Assembly: GCA_947471035.1 (NCBI GenBank)
Contig: CANIWJ010000022.1
Span: 1 to 41,301 of the forward strand
Length of the DNA stretch: 41,301 nucleotides
Reading direction: 5' to 3'
Source of the DNA: Verrucomicrobiota bacterium
GTDB lineage: Bacteria > Verrucomicrobiota > Verrucomicrobiia > Opitutales > Opitutaceae
A program made the position numbers and the translations under genes. Under the pieces are notes generated by a model. The model searched no databases, had not been told where the DNA came from, and was given only the letters and a program-made list of their open reading frames with translations. This document shows, piece after piece, positions 15,462 to 24,573 of this stretch; positions within the stretch are counted from its first letter, which is position 1; every line of letters starts with the position of its first letter.

Positions 15462-16682
15462 ATGCCTTTACCCGCAATCGAAGTCAGTGGCCTCTCCAAA
15501 CGCTACGTTATCGAGCGTGAATCACGCCACGACAGCCTGCGCGACACCCTTCACCACAGCGCACGCAAACTCTGGCGCCGCCTGCGCTGGGGGACCGGTT
15601 TTGAGCGCGAAGAATTCTGGGCCCTGCGCGATGTTTCTTTCTCCATTCAACCCGGAGAAGTGGTGGGTATCATCGGGCGCAACGGCGCGGGCAAAAGCAC
15701 CCTGTTAAAAATCCTCTCCCGCATCACCGAACCAACCGCCGGCCAGATCACCCTGCGCGGCCGGGTGGCGAGCCTGCTCGAAGTCGGTACCGGTTTCCAC
15801 CCCGACCTGAGCGGTCGGGAAAACATCTACCTCAACGGAGCCATCCTCGGCATGCAGCGGGCCGAGATCCGCGCCAAGTTCGACGAAATCGTGGCCTTCG
15901 CCGAAGTGGAGCGTTTCCTCGATACGCCGGTGAAGCGCTACAGCAGCGGCATGTATGTGCGCCTGGCCTTCGCCGTCGCCGCGCACTTGGAGCCGGAGAT
16001 CCTGATCGTGGACGAGGTCCTCGCGGTCGGCGACGCCCAGTTCCAAAAAAAATGCCTCGGCAAAATCGAGGACGTCGCCCGAAACCAAGGCCGCACCGTG
16101 CTTTTCGTGAGTCACAATATGGCGGCGGTGCAAAGCCTCTGCCAGCGCGCCATTTTCCTGCGCGGAGGCACCCTATTTTACGACGCCCCCGTCGCCGTTG
16201 CCCTACAAGCCTATTTAGCCGACGCGCAACCCGACGCGAACGACCAATTCCACGGCGAAACCTACGCCCTGCGCGTGGATCATATAGGCTTCACCCAAGC
16301 AGGGGCCTTTCCAGCCATCGCCCTCGACCTCACCCTTCGCGCCAAGCTCCCCGGTCGTTTGGCGCTGGAAGTCATTGTGAAATCCAGCATAGGCACGCCG
16401 GTCGCCTTCGCCGACGCCGGCTCACTCCGCTTCGACCAAGCCTTGGTCCTCACTCCCGGCGACACCCGATCGCGCTGGCTTCTAGATGCCTCACAGCTCG
16501 CCAACGGCGGTTACTTCATACGCCTGCAGCTGTTTGAAGTCGGCGTGGAACACCACCTCATCCTGGATCATCCCGCCGCGATCGAAGTAACCCGAGCAAC
16601 CCCGGACGGAGTTGATCGCGTGCTTCAGGCCGACTGGAACGTGGGCGCGGTAACATTGCCCTTATACCCGGTGAAAAACTAA
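15462..16682 (+). CDS. wzt: ABC exporter ATPase with C-terminal glycan-binding domain (Wzt-like)
   Basis: 406 residues. I took the ATG at 15462, after the permease stop; the frame is open further upstream, but only as a shadow of the permease gene. Walker A GRNGAGKST (72-80), signature YSSGMYVRLAF (160-170), Walker B ILIVDE (180-185) and H-loop His218 are all present. Residues beyond about 245 form a beta-rich domain, like the Wzt domain that recognises the finished chain end in some O-antigen systems. That extra domain suggests export depends on a specific terminal modification. The methyltransferase gene three bases downstream could supply one; this is inference. Confidence 0.95.
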   Translation: MPLPAIEVSGLSKRYVIERESRHDSLRDTLHHSARKLWRRLRWGTGFEREEFWALRDVSFSIQPGEVVGIIGRNGAGKSTLLKILSRITEPTAGQITLRGRVASLLEVGTGFHPDLSGRENIYLNGAILGMQRAEIRAKFDEIVAFAEVERFLDTPVKRYSSGMYVRLAFAVAAHLEPEILIVDEVLAVGDAQFQKKCLGKIEDVARNQGRTVLFVSHNMAAVQSLCQRAIFLRGGTLFYDAPVAVALQAYLADAQPDANDQFHGETYALRVDHIGFTQAGAFPAIALDLTLRAKLPGRLALEVIVKSSIGTPVAFADAGSLRFDQALVLTPGDTRSRWLLDASQLANGGYFIRLQLFEVGVEHHLILDHPAAIEVTRATPDGVDRVLQADWNVGAVTLPLYPVKN

Positions 16683-16685
16683 GTC

Positions 16686-17564
16686 ATGAGCACCAACCAA
16701 ACACCTGCCCACTCGTCGCTCCCTTTCGGCCATGGCTTGCTCTCTCGCTATTATCGTCGCGCAGAACACCCAGGCCGACTGCGCATCCTGAATACCTTAA
16801 CCGCGCTTCTAGCTCGTCCCAGTATTCATTCTGAAATTAGCCCCGGCGTAGTCATGGCTCTCGATCCCAATGACTACGTGCAAAGGGAAATCCTGTTTCA
16901 TGGCGGCTACGAACTACCAACCCTGGAGCGGTTCGATTCTTTGCTCCTTGATGCGCGTGGTTTTACCGATTTCGGCGCTCACATGGGGCTCTACACTCTG
17001 CGTGCCGCCCGCGCCCTCCTGCCTCGCGACGGACGTGTTTTTGCGATCGAACCCACCATCCCAAACGCCCACGCCCTGCTGCGTAACGCACACCTGAGCG
17101 GCCTGCAAAACATCGAACTCTGCTGCGCCGCCTTTTCCGATCAAGGCGGTCTGCTGCGCATGATCGCGCCCCACTTCAACAACACTGGCGGCAGCCGTCT
17201 AGGCAACCCACGCAACCTAGCTTCAGACCAGCGCGAAATCGCCCTGCATGTCGCGGTTCGTCCCGCCGCCGAACTCGTTCCTCTCATACCCGAGGCTTGC
17301 CTCGATCTCGTTAAACTCGACGTGGAGGGTCAGGAGTTCCGCATCCTGCGCTCACTCTTTGCCTCCACCCCGATCCGCCCGCGTAACCTGATCGTCGAAT
17401 ACCTGCCCGGGATATGCGAAAATGACACCGTGGACCAACTGGCCCTCGAACTCGCCTGGTTACAGTCGGAGGGCTATGAACTGCTCAACGTCCACGGCGA
17501 ACCATACCGGCCTGAAGTCGTCTTACCCGACTCCAACCTGTGGCTGCGCCGACGCACCAGCTAG
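16686..17564 (+). CDS. FkbM-family SAM-dependent methyltransferase
   Basis: A 292-residue methyltransferase. The SAM-binding loop FTDFGAHMGLYTLRAAR lies near 93-109, VFAIEPTIPNAHALL gives the acidic strand 2, and LVKLDVEGQEFRILR near 207-221 is the FkbM hallmark (D-V-E-G-x-E). Family members O-methylate sugars or lipids. The gene starts three bases after the exporter ATPase stop, so it is in the same operon. Base composition is slightly less GC-rich than its neighbours. The target hydroxyl is unknown. Confidence 0.92.
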   Translation: MSTNQTPAHSSLPFGHGLLSRYYRRAEHPGRLRILNTLTALLARPSIHSEISPGVVMALDPNDYVQREILFHGGYELPTLERFDSLLLDARGFTDFGAHMGLYTLRAARALLPRDGRVFAIEPTIPNAHALLRNAHLSGLQNIELCCAAFSDQGGLLRMIAPHFNNTGGSRLGNPRNLASDQREIALHVAVRPAAELVPLIPEACLDLVKLDVEGQEFRILRSLFASTPIRPRNLIVEYLPGICENDTVDQLALELAWLQSEGYELLNVHGEPYRPEVVLPDSNLWLRRRTS

Positions 17565-17571
17565 GACGCGC

Positions 17572-18342
17572 ATGCTGAACCGGCTGAAGCACCTTCTTCG
17601 CACCCGACTTGGCCAGGACCGGATGCTCGACCTCTACTATTATCCGCGTGAGCGCCTGCTTAGGGCCGCCGGTCTTTTCGCTCCCGCCGTTAAGCCTGAG
17701 CAAGTGGCCGTGGTCTCCATGTGGGACGCGCGCCAGGCCGACCTCGCCGCCATCACCTCGCCCAACAAGGCCGCCTACTGCTCGCGCTGGGGTTACCACT
17801 GGATTCCCCGCACTTCCGGTTTCGACCCGGCGCGCCCGGTCGCCTGGAGTAAACTCCGCTTCATCCAGGAAGCCTTGAGCTCCCACGCTTGGGTCTTCTG
17901 GTCCGACCCCGACAGCCTGATCACCAACCCCGCGCTCAGCCTCGCCCCCTTGCTGCGCACGCGTGCCGGCATCGTCATCACCCGCGATCAAGTCGGCTAC
18001 AACTCCGGCAGTTTCCTGCTGCGCCGCTGCCCCTGGACGCTCGCCTTTCTGGAAACTGCCTGGGACTTCCCCGCCACGGACGAATATCGCAGCGAGTATG
18101 ATCTGCATACCGATCGGCTCTGGGAAAATCGCGCCATCGACCTGTTGCTCCGCAAAAAACACCACCGTAGCCAAGTCCGCGTGGTCCGGCAAAACCGGCT
18201 CAATTCATACTTGCCCGCACTCACCGCCTGCGACCCCGAAGGTGCCTATCGGCCCGGGGATTTTGTGCTCCATCTGCCCGGCGTCGCCCACGAAACCCGG
18301 CTGCGCGAACTCTCCGCCCGCGCCGCCGCCCTCGCCCCATGA
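17572..18342 (+). CDS. Glycosyltransferase resembling GT34 (GMA12/MNN10 type)
   Basis: 256 residues with the start at the ATG at 17572; the longer frame is a shadow of the FkbM gene. The core starts with VVSMWDARQADLAAITSPNKAAYCSRWGY, and then comes PVAWSKLRFIQEAL. WVFWSDPDSLITNP follows with the DxD-type metal site (Asp-Pro-Asp). NSGSFLLRRCPW and a C-terminal HLPG segment complete the pattern of the GT34-like galactosyl/mannosyl transferase fold. It is a single-domain GT-A enzyme, probably cytoplasmic. It overlaps the next gene by four bases (ATGA). Confidence 0.85.
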   Translation: MLNRLKHLLRTRLGQDRMLDLYYYPRERLLRAAGLFAPAVKPEQVAVVSMWDARQADLAAITSPNKAAYCSRWGYHWIPRTSGFDPARPVAWSKLRFIQEALSSHAWVFWSDPDSLITNPALSLAPLLRTRAGIVITRDQVGYNSGSFLLRRCPWTLAFLETAWDFPATDEYRSEYDLHTDRLWENRAIDLLLRKKHHRSQVRVVRQNRLNSYLPALTACDPEGAYRPGDFVLHLPGVAHETRLRELSARAAALAP

Positions 18343-19568
18343 CGCCGCTCGCTCCTCCGCCTCGCGTCGTGCTCTTGACCCGTTACTTGGCCACTCCGGC
18401 GCAGCCTGATAGCGGCATAGGCCGCCATTTCCTCGTCCTGGCCGATGCCCTGGCCGAGGCCGGCGCCTGCGTCCACGTCGTGCTGCTGGTGGCGGAAAAC
18501 CCCTTCGCCCAGCGCGCGGCCCTGGCCAAACTCGGCCCCCGCTGGAGTTACACCGTCGTTGATTGTCAACTACCCGCTTGGCTGAGTCCTTCCCCCGCGC
18601 GCTGGCCCCTGCTTTGGCTTCTGCGCGACCTCTGGTCCGCCGGTCTCGCCGTGCGAGAATTGCTGCGCCTGCGCGTACACCAAACCAACACCGTGGTGGA
18701 AACCCACTCGACCTGCGTTCCCGCCCTGGCTTTCAACGCCTTGGGTTGGACGACCTTGGTCCGCGTCTCGACTACCATGGCCCGTATGTATGAAGAACGC
18801 GCCATCAGCTCGCGTTGGCTGCGCCTTGGGGCCTCCCTGGAAACCCTGCACCTAGCGCTTAGCCCGGCTCTGCTCACCCACAGCGCCCGCCACCGCGATC
18901 AGGTGTGCGCTGACACTGGCTTGGATCCTCGATGTTTCGCCCTGATCCCGCACGGCCTGCCCGCACCGGAATCCGGGCCTTTAACCGCACCTAGATTCAA
19001 ACGGTTGCTCTTCCTCGGCCGTTTCGAACGACGCAAGGGCATCGACACCCTGCTCGAAGCATTGCCCGAGCTACTCCTCCGTCACCCCGACCTTGAAGTT
19101 TCGCTCGTCGGCGAGATTGGAGAAAACCACGACTGGGCCGCGCCGCTCGCCCACTTGCACACCGAAGCTCGTGAGCGCGTGCGCGCTCACGGTCGTCTCG
19201 ATAATCAAGCACTCAACGCCCTATGGGATGAAACCACCCTGCTTGTCGCCCCTTCACGCTACGAATCCTTTGGGCTAATCTATGTCGAGGCGATGTCGCG
19301 CGGTATCGTTCCGATCGGTTGCGCCGTAGGCGGCGTGCCCGACGTGATAACGAGCGGACACGACGGCCTGCTCGTGCCTCCCGCATCGCCCGCCGCACTC
19401 GCTGACGCTATTCATCAAGCACTCTCCAACCCCGCTCAGTGCGCTATCCTGGGTGCGAACGCTCTCGCCACCTACCACGAGCGTTTCTCCAGCTCAGCAT
19501 TGGCTCGCTCCAGTCTGAATCTTTACAATAAACTCGGGTCTTACCTTAACCCGCCCGAAGCGATATGA
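18339..19568 (+). CDS. Glycosyltransferase family 4
   Basis: A 409-residue GT-B transferase starting at an ATG that overlaps the previous stop. The N-terminal domain has DSGIGRHFLVLADALAEAG. A hydrophobic stretch, WPLLWLLRDLWSAGLAV (about 88-104), may touch the membrane. The C-terminal domain has LLFLGRFERRKGIDTLLEAL and SRYESFGLIYVEAMSRG with the E-x7-E motif. It is a retaining transferase by family; donor and acceptor are unknown. It ends in a 4-base overlap with the acyltransferase gene. Confidence 0.93.
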   Translation: MTPLAPPPRVVLLTRYLATPAQPDSGIGRHFLVLADALAEAGACVHVVLLVAENPFAQRAALAKLGPRWSYTVVDCQLPAWLSPSPARWPLLWLLRDLWSAGLAVRELLRLRVHQTNTVVETHSTCVPALAFNALGWTTLVRVSTTMARMYEERAISSRWLRLGASLETLHLALSPALLTHSARHRDQVCADTGLDPRCFALIPHGLPAPESGPLTAPRFKRLLFLGRFERRKGIDTLLEALPELLLRHPDLEVSLVGEIGENHDWAAPLAHLHTEARERVRAHGRLDNQALNALWDETTLLVAPSRYESFGLIYVEAMSRGIVPIGCAVGGVPDVITSGHDGLLVPPASPAALADAIHQALSNPAQCAILGANALATYHERFSSSALARSSLNLYNKLGSYLNPPEAI

Positions 19569-20719
19569 TGGGTGCCGTTCACACTTCAGCGTCAAAGCCT
19601 CAAACCAGATTGGCCTGGCTGGACGGCTTGAGAGGCATCGCCGTTATTTTCATTTTAGTTGCCCACTACTTCCCGTCTCCCCTGCCCGGAGAGTACGCGA
19701 CGCCGGTGGCTTACGCACGCCGCGCCATCCATCTCACCTTCACCGGCATCGACCTGTTCTTTGTCCTCTCGGGATTCTTTGTGGGCGGGATTTTGGTCCG
19801 CACCTGGGGCGCGGGCCGTCCGGACAAGGATTTTTATCTACGCCGCGCCGCCCGTATTTTACCGCTCGCGGCGGTCTGCATCGGCCTCACCTACGTCGGC
19901 CTCAGTCTGGGCTACCACGATAATTTCACCTTGGCGGACGTGGAGCGAAACTACCCTTGGTGGACGTATGTTGCCTTCGTCTCGAACTGGCCGCTCGCCT
20001 ATAATCTCGAATGGGGCAGCGGGTCGCCCCTAGCCCACCTCTGGTCGCTCGGCGTGGAAATGCAGTTCTACCTCGCCGCCCCTCTGCTTTTTCTGCTGCT
20101 GCGCAGTCCAGTGCGCGTGGGAGTGTTTCTCGTCACCCTCGGATTGGGCTCCCGCCTGCTCCTCTTGGCCTTGGCTCCCGAGGCTGGCTTCGCCACCCAC
20201 TTTCTACCCTTTTGCCGCGCCGACTCCTTCGGTCTCGGCATTCTGGCCGCCGGCTGGCTGGCGAATGGCAAGCCCTCCCCATGGCTGGAAACTCGCCGAC
20301 CGGCGCTACTTTCCGGATGGATTCTTTGCGGCGGAGGCATGCTGGCACTTACCGCCAAAAACGTCGGCCCGCACGACATTCTGCTAGCAGGTTTCGGCTA
20401 CACTATAATCGCCGGCTTTTTCATGCTTTCGATCTTGTTGCTCGCCGGCCGCCCCGACTCGCTTCCGCGTCGCCTGCTCACCCGACCCTGGCTGGTGCGT
20501 TTCGGCACCTATTCCTATTTTATCTACATGTTTCAGGATCTGACCGCGCGCCTCGTCGGCCACGGCTACAAACTCGTCCCGGACCTGCCCGTCGACGGCC
20601 TGCGCTTCGCCCTGTTCCCCTTGGCGACCGGCATCCTGCTGCTCCTCGCCCCGTTGAGCTGGAAATACCTGGAGGCACCGTTTATCCGCCTAGCCACCCA
20701 ATACGGAATTTCACGCTGA
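19565..20719 (+). CDS. Acyltransferase 3 family membrane protein (OafA/YrhL-like)
   Basis: A 384-residue membrane protein with about ten hydrophobic segments. The family start WLDGLRGIAVIFILVAHYF (about 18-36) contains the conserved His. IDLFFVLSGFFVGG, FYLRRAARILPL and SLGVEMQFYLAAPLLF are also family hallmarks. Such proteins transfer acetyl or other acyl groups to sugars in surface glycans. No SGNH domain is fused to the C-terminus. The second Met could also be the start. It overlaps the next gene by one base in TGATG. It is one of three acyltransferase-3 genes in the locus. Confidence 0.94.
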   Translation: MMGAVHTSASKPQTRLAWLDGLRGIAVIFILVAHYFPSPLPGEYATPVAYARRAIHLTFTGIDLFFVLSGFFVGGILVRTWGAGRPDKDFYLRRAARILPLAAVCIGLTYVGLSLGYHDNFTLADVERNYPWWTYVAFVSNWPLAYNLEWGSGSPLAHLWSLGVEMQFYLAAPLLFLLLRSPVRVGVFLVTLGLGSRLLLLALAPEAGFATHFLPFCRADSFGLGILAAGWLANGKPSPWLETRRPALLSGWILCGGGMLALTAKNVGPHDILLAGFGYTIIAGFFMLSILLLAGRPDSLPRRLLTRPWLVRFGTYSYFIYMFQDLTARLVGHGYKLVPDLPVDGLRFALFPLATGILLLLAPLSWKYLEAPFIRLATQYGISR

Positions 20720-21891
20720 TGCTGAACCCCCTCCGCGCCCTTTTCCGCGGCCGCTACCTCCCGCCGCAGCTCGCCCGCCTGGTCCCGCGCCGCGTGCGCG
20801 CGTTCGCCCCGCCGCGCCGCTACCTCTCGGCGACCGACCTCGCCGCCGGCTCCATTCTCGCGACCGAAGCGGCCGAACCCATCCCTCGGCTCAAACTCAC
20901 CCTGCATGGCGACGTGCTGGACGACGGTCTCGGCGCGCTCAGCTCCGAAGCTCCCGTGAACCATGTTTTCGCCTTGCGCCACGCCCGCCTGCGCGACGCC
21001 GACGGCCACATCATTACCCAAAATAACGAATTGGTTTTCGACGCGGGTTTCTGGAGTCGCCTCCGCCCACGCCCTGATCGCGACCACAGCGCCTATCAAC
21101 TGCGCAAGACACCCCCCGCCCAGCACCTGCCCGGCCTCACCGTTTCCATCGCGAGCGACTTCGCCGCCGGAGGCTACGGGCACTTTATCCATGACTGCCT
21201 GCCGCGTCTGAGATTGCTGCAACTGGCCGGGATAGACTTCACCAAAGCCGACTGGATCTTCTGCCCCCGCCTGCCCAGCGCTACCGTGGATGACCTTTGT
21301 GACGATCTCGGCATCGCCCGCGCCAAACTGCTCAACCACCGCCCGGGCTGGGATTACCTCTGCGACCAGTTGATCGCCACCACCTACCCGGGCGCGGTCG
21401 GCACCATCGCCCCCCGCGATGCAAGATTCCTGGAAACCCTCGGGGAGCGTTGGCGGCAAACCCCGCCCTTTACCCGTCGCGTCTACCTGGCTCGAGCTGG
21501 GTGCGCACGAAACTTCCTCAACGAAGTCGAGGCGCTAACCGTCTTGCGCCAACACGGCTTCGAGATCATCGACCCCGCCGCAGGCCGCTCCGCCCTCCAG
21601 GCCTGCGCCAACGCCGCCGTGATCGCCGGAATCGACGGCGCCAACCTCTCCAGTCTGGCCTTTGCCCCCGCTACTGCCCGCGTGCGGGTGATCTACCCCG
21701 AACAAGCCCCCACCCTGCCTTATCAACTCACCCTGGCCGCCTCCGCGGGACGGGAAGTTCATCTCTTCGGCCCAGCCCCCGCCAACCAAGTTCGACGAAC
21801 CTACCTGGAAGGCTTTTGCGTGCTTCCCGAGCGATTTGACGCTTGTTTAGCCACCGTCTGCGCAGGACTCCCACCGCCACCTCTATTATGA
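20719..21891 (+). CDS. Glycosyltransferase family 61-like (DUF563)
   Basis: 390 residues, starting at the ATG that shares its A with the previous TGA. The C-terminal 200 residues look like a DUF563/GT61 domain: YGHFIHDCLPRLRLLQ (about 153-168), RRVYLARAGCARNFLNE, and AAVIAGIDGANLSSLAFAP, the G-x-H/D-G-A signature with Asp where His is common. The first 100 residues are family-poor. GT61 enzymes are GT-B inverting transferases often seen in capsule loci. The substitution near the signature may affect activity or may be a subfamily trait. Confidence 0.85.
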   Translation: MLNPLRALFRGRYLPPQLARLVPRRVRAFAPPRRYLSATDLAAGSILATEAAEPIPRLKLTLHGDVLDDGLGALSSEAPVNHVFALRHARLRDADGHIITQNNELVFDAGFWSRLRPRPDRDHSAYQLRKTPPAQHLPGLTVSIASDFAAGGYGHFIHDCLPRLRLLQLAGIDFTKADWIFCPRLPSATVDDLCDDLGIARAKLLNHRPGWDYLCDQLIATTYPGAVGTIAPRDARFLETLGERWRQTPPFTRRVYLARAGCARNFLNEVEALTVLRQHGFEIIDPAAGRSALQACANAAVIAGIDGANLSSLAFAPATARVRVIYPEQAPTLPYQLTLAASAGREVHLFGPAPANQVRRTYLEGFCVLPERFDACLATVCAGLPPPPLL

Positions 21892-22709
21892 ATTTTGCTT
21901 CACCCCGACTTATCCGCCGCCTTGGCCGATCCATCCGAATCACTCCGGGCCACGACTCCTTTTGGGATGACTTCGAGTCAGGCCGGTGGGAGCCGGACAC
22001 CCTTTCAATCCTCGATCACTACGTCGGACTTGACACACTCTATCTCGATATCGGTGCCTGGATCGGACCGACACTCCTCTTCGCCGCCCCCCGTGCCGGC
22101 CATGCCGTGGGCTTTGAGCCCGATCCCGTCGCCTACACCGAACTCGCGGCAAATCTGGCCGCCAACCCCCTGCCCAACCCGATTCAATCACATCGTTGCG
22201 CCGTTGCGAAACGGAACGGCGTCGTGCGCATGGGCAGCGACACCCAGCCCGGCGATTCCATGTCCAGCGTTCTCTTCGCCGACCGGGAGGGCGGCTGGAC
22301 TACTCCTGCCCGCCGCCTCGACTCGTTTGAGGCCGACTGGCCGGTCCTCCCTCACTGCTTTGCTAAAATCGATATTGAAGGAGGCGAATTTGACGTGCTT
22401 CCGTCAATGACACCTTTGCTGCTCCGGAGCCGAGCAACCGTATTTCTATCCCTGCATCAGCACTTCTTTCTTAAACCTTACCTCGGGAGAGGCTTCTTAA
22501 GCAAACTACAGGGAGAGCTTCGACTGCTGATCCGCATCATTCGCTTTTATCCTCTCCTGCGCGCCTATCCATTTATCTACGACAACGAACTTCGTCGCTT
22601 GCGTCCGACCGACTTCCTCCGTCGTCGCCATTGGCGCACCACCGCCACGCTCCTTCTCTCCCATGACGCACCACCTTGGTCGGTCTCTTCCGCAGGTTTT
22701 TCCCCATGA
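21888..22709 (+). CDS. FkbM-family SAM-dependent methyltransferase
   Basis: 273 residues with the start at the ATG at 21888, which overlaps the previous TGA; the 15 upstream codons in frame belong to the previous gene. SAM-site LYLDIGAWIGPTLLFAA, strand-2 AVGFEPDPVAYTELAANLA and AKIDIEGGEFDVLPS give the FkbM pattern. The C-terminal 90 residues are Arg- and aromatic-rich (HQHFFLKPYLGRG, then several RR pairs) and less GC-biased than the neighbours. It is the second of three FkbM genes in the locus; the sugar modified is unknown. Confidence 0.9.
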   Translation: MNFASPRLIRRLGRSIRITPGHDSFWDDFESGRWEPDTLSILDHYVGLDTLYLDIGAWIGPTLLFAAPRAGHAVGFEPDPVAYTELAANLAANPLPNPIQSHRCAVAKRNGVVRMGSDTQPGDSMSSVLFADREGGWTTPARRLDSFEADWPVLPHCFAKIDIEGGEFDVLPSMTPLLLRSRATVFLSLHQHFFLKPYLGRGFLSKLQGELRLLIRIIRFYPLLRAYPFIYDNELRRLRPTDFLRRRHWRTTATLLLSHDAPPWSVSSAGFSP

Positions 22710-23635
22710 TCACGCTCAGCGTCATCCTCTGCACTCGTAACCCGGATGCCGGACGCCTCAACCGAACGCTGGCTGGACTTGCCGGGCAAGCCTTGGCCCC
22801 AGACTGCTGGGAGCTACTCATTATAGACAATGGTTCTCGCCCTGCGCTTTCCGCGGAAAACATCCCGCTCTCCGCTCAGACTCAACGTATAATTCAAGAA
22901 GAGGTTCCCGGCCTCACCCCCGCCCGCCTGCGCGGCATCGCTGAGGCCAGCGGCGAAATCCTCGTCTTTGTGGACGACGACAACGTTCTTGCGCCCGCGT
23001 TTCTCTCCCACGCCCTGGCCGCCTTCCACGCCCACCCCCGGCTCGCTGTAGCGGGCGGACCCGTACGACCCGAGTTCGAAATCACCCCGCCCGACTGGGT
23101 GGCCGAGTTTTACCCGCTGCTCGCCCTGCATGACCACGGCCACACCGCCTTGGTCGCGACCGGTGACCCCGCCGCGCACTGGCCGGATTTCGCTCCCGCC
23201 GGCGCGGGGCTTTGCCTGCGCCGTGACTACGCCACCCTCTACGCCGCCGCCGTCCGATCCGATCCGACGCGCGCCGCACTCGACCGCCGCGCCGGAGCCC
23301 TCACCTCGGGCGGTGACAACGACATGGTTTTCACCGCCCTGCACGCCGGTGGTGATGTGGCCTATTTCCCCGAGCTTGAGCTCACCCACCTCATACCCGC
23401 TAAGCGCCTGGATCCGGCCTACCTCGCACGTTTAAATCGCGGTATCCAACGTTCCTGGATGCAAGTGCTGTCGCTGCACCGAGCGAACCCTTGGTCACCA
23501 CTCACTCCCCTGGGCGCCCGACTCCGCATCTTCAAGGCGTGGTTTCGCCATTTCCCCCTTTTCCGCAGCTCACCCGCCCACCGTATCCGTTGGCACGGTT
23601 CGGTCGGCCACTTCGAAGGTCGCGTCCGCCCATGA
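22706..23635 (+). CDS. Glycosyltransferase family 2
   Basis: 309 residues starting MITLSVILCTRN at the ATG that overlaps the previous stop. This is a GT-A fold. ELLIIDNGS gives the first acidic site (about 40-48), and EILVFVDDDNVLAPAFL carries the DxD metal site (about 88-104). The ALTSGGDNDMVFTALHAGG segment supplies the acceptor/base region usually written E/D-D. It has no membrane segment. The N-terminal TRNPDAGRLNRTLAGLAGQ fits rhamnosyl- or glucosyl-type GT2 enzymes, but the sugar cannot be told. It ends in an ATGA overlap with the next gene. Confidence 0.93.
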   Translation: MITLSVILCTRNPDAGRLNRTLAGLAGQALAPDCWELLIIDNGSRPALSAENIPLSAQTQRIIQEEVPGLTPARLRGIAEASGEILVFVDDDNVLAPAFLSHALAAFHAHPRLAVAGGPVRPEFEITPPDWVAEFYPLLALHDHGHTALVATGDPAAHWPDFAPAGAGLCLRRDYATLYAAAVRSDPTRAALDRRAGALTSGGDNDMVFTALHAGGDVAYFPELELTHLIPAKRLDPAYLARLNRGIQRSWMQVLSLHRANPWSPLTPLGARLRIFKAWFRHFPLFRSSPAHRIRWHGSVGHFEGRVRP

Positions 23636-24573
23636 GCATTCCAGGACAATTGCTTTATCACTTCTGGTACCGCCCCACCGGAGCGTTGCGCGAATCGCTT
23701 CGTCACGGCGGCCCCATCGCCCAATGGCACACCGAACGCGGTCGCCGCGAGATGCAGGATACAGCCGAAAACCTGCCCGCCCTCCCCGTCCTGGCCCCCG
23801 CCGCTGGTCGCCAAATCCATTTTCTCACCGGCGCCCGCTTTTGGTGGCAAACTGCCTTCTGCTTGCACTCCCTCGCGCGTACCAGCGGCGTAGCCCTGGA
23901 AACCCACCTCTACGACGACGGCACCTTGGGAGCTGAGCACCGGGAAAACCTACGTCGCCTCGGCCTTCCCCTCGTCTTCCACGACCACGCGGCCCTGCGC
24001 GAAAAAATCGAACGCCTCCTGCCTGTAAAAAGCTACCCGACGCTCCGCGAACGTTGGATAAACTATCCCCACATCCGCAAACTCATCGACGTTCATCTGG
24101 GCGGCACAGGCTGGAAACTCGTGCTCGACTCCGACCTCTTGTTTTACCGCCGCCCCGATTTCCTGCTCCACTGGCTCGCCGCCCCGGACCGCCCGCTCCA
24201 CGCGGTGGACTGCATCGAAAGTTACGGCTACTCTCGACCGCTCTTGGAACGCCTCGCTGGCCACCCCTTGGCAACCAAACTCAATGTCGGCCTCTGCGGA
24301 CTGAACAGTTCCGAAATCGACTGGGATCAACTGGAGTTTTGGTCTGCCACCATGATCCACGAAGAGCGCACCAACTACTATCTCGAACAAGCGCTAGTAG
24401 CCCTGCTCTGCGCTGGACGGACCTGCGCCGTCGCTCCGGAAAGGAACTATGTTACCCTACCCGCTCCCGCTGAAATCGCCAGCCCCTCCGCAGTGATGCA
24501 TCATTACGTGGACACAGCAAAGAGTGGCTACTTTCGCCACGCCTGGCGAAATTTTACCCTGCCATGCGCGTAG
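23632..24573 (+). CDS. GT-A type glycosyltransferase, family uncertain
   Basis: 313 residues with the start at the ATG at 23632 in a 4-base overlap. IHFLTGARFWWQTAFCLHSLA starts the nucleotide-sugar fold at about 62-82. WKLVLDSDLLFYRRPDFLL (about 160-178) holds the D-x-D metal site, and KLNVGLCGLNSSEIDW (about 217-232) and the NYYLEQALVALL stretch resemble GT8-like or nucleotide-diphospho-sugar transferases. A C-terminal HHYVDTAKSGYFRHAW segment gives the late His. I cannot fix the family number. It overlaps the next gene by ten bases. Confidence 0.8.
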   Translation: MSIPGQLLYHFWYRPTGALRESLRHGGPIAQWHTERGRREMQDTAENLPALPVLAPAAGRQIHFLTGARFWWQTAFCLHSLARTSGVALETHLYDDGTLGAEHRENLRRLGLPLVFHDHAALREKIERLLPVKSYPTLRERWINYPHIRKLIDVHLGGTGWKLVLDSDLLFYRRPDFLLHWLAAPDRPLHAVDCIESYGYSRPLLERLAGHPLATKLNVGLCGLNSSEIDWDQLEFWSATMIHEERTNYYLEQALVALLCAGRTCAVAPERNYVTLPAPAEIASPSAVMHHYVDTAKSGYFRHAWRNFTLPCA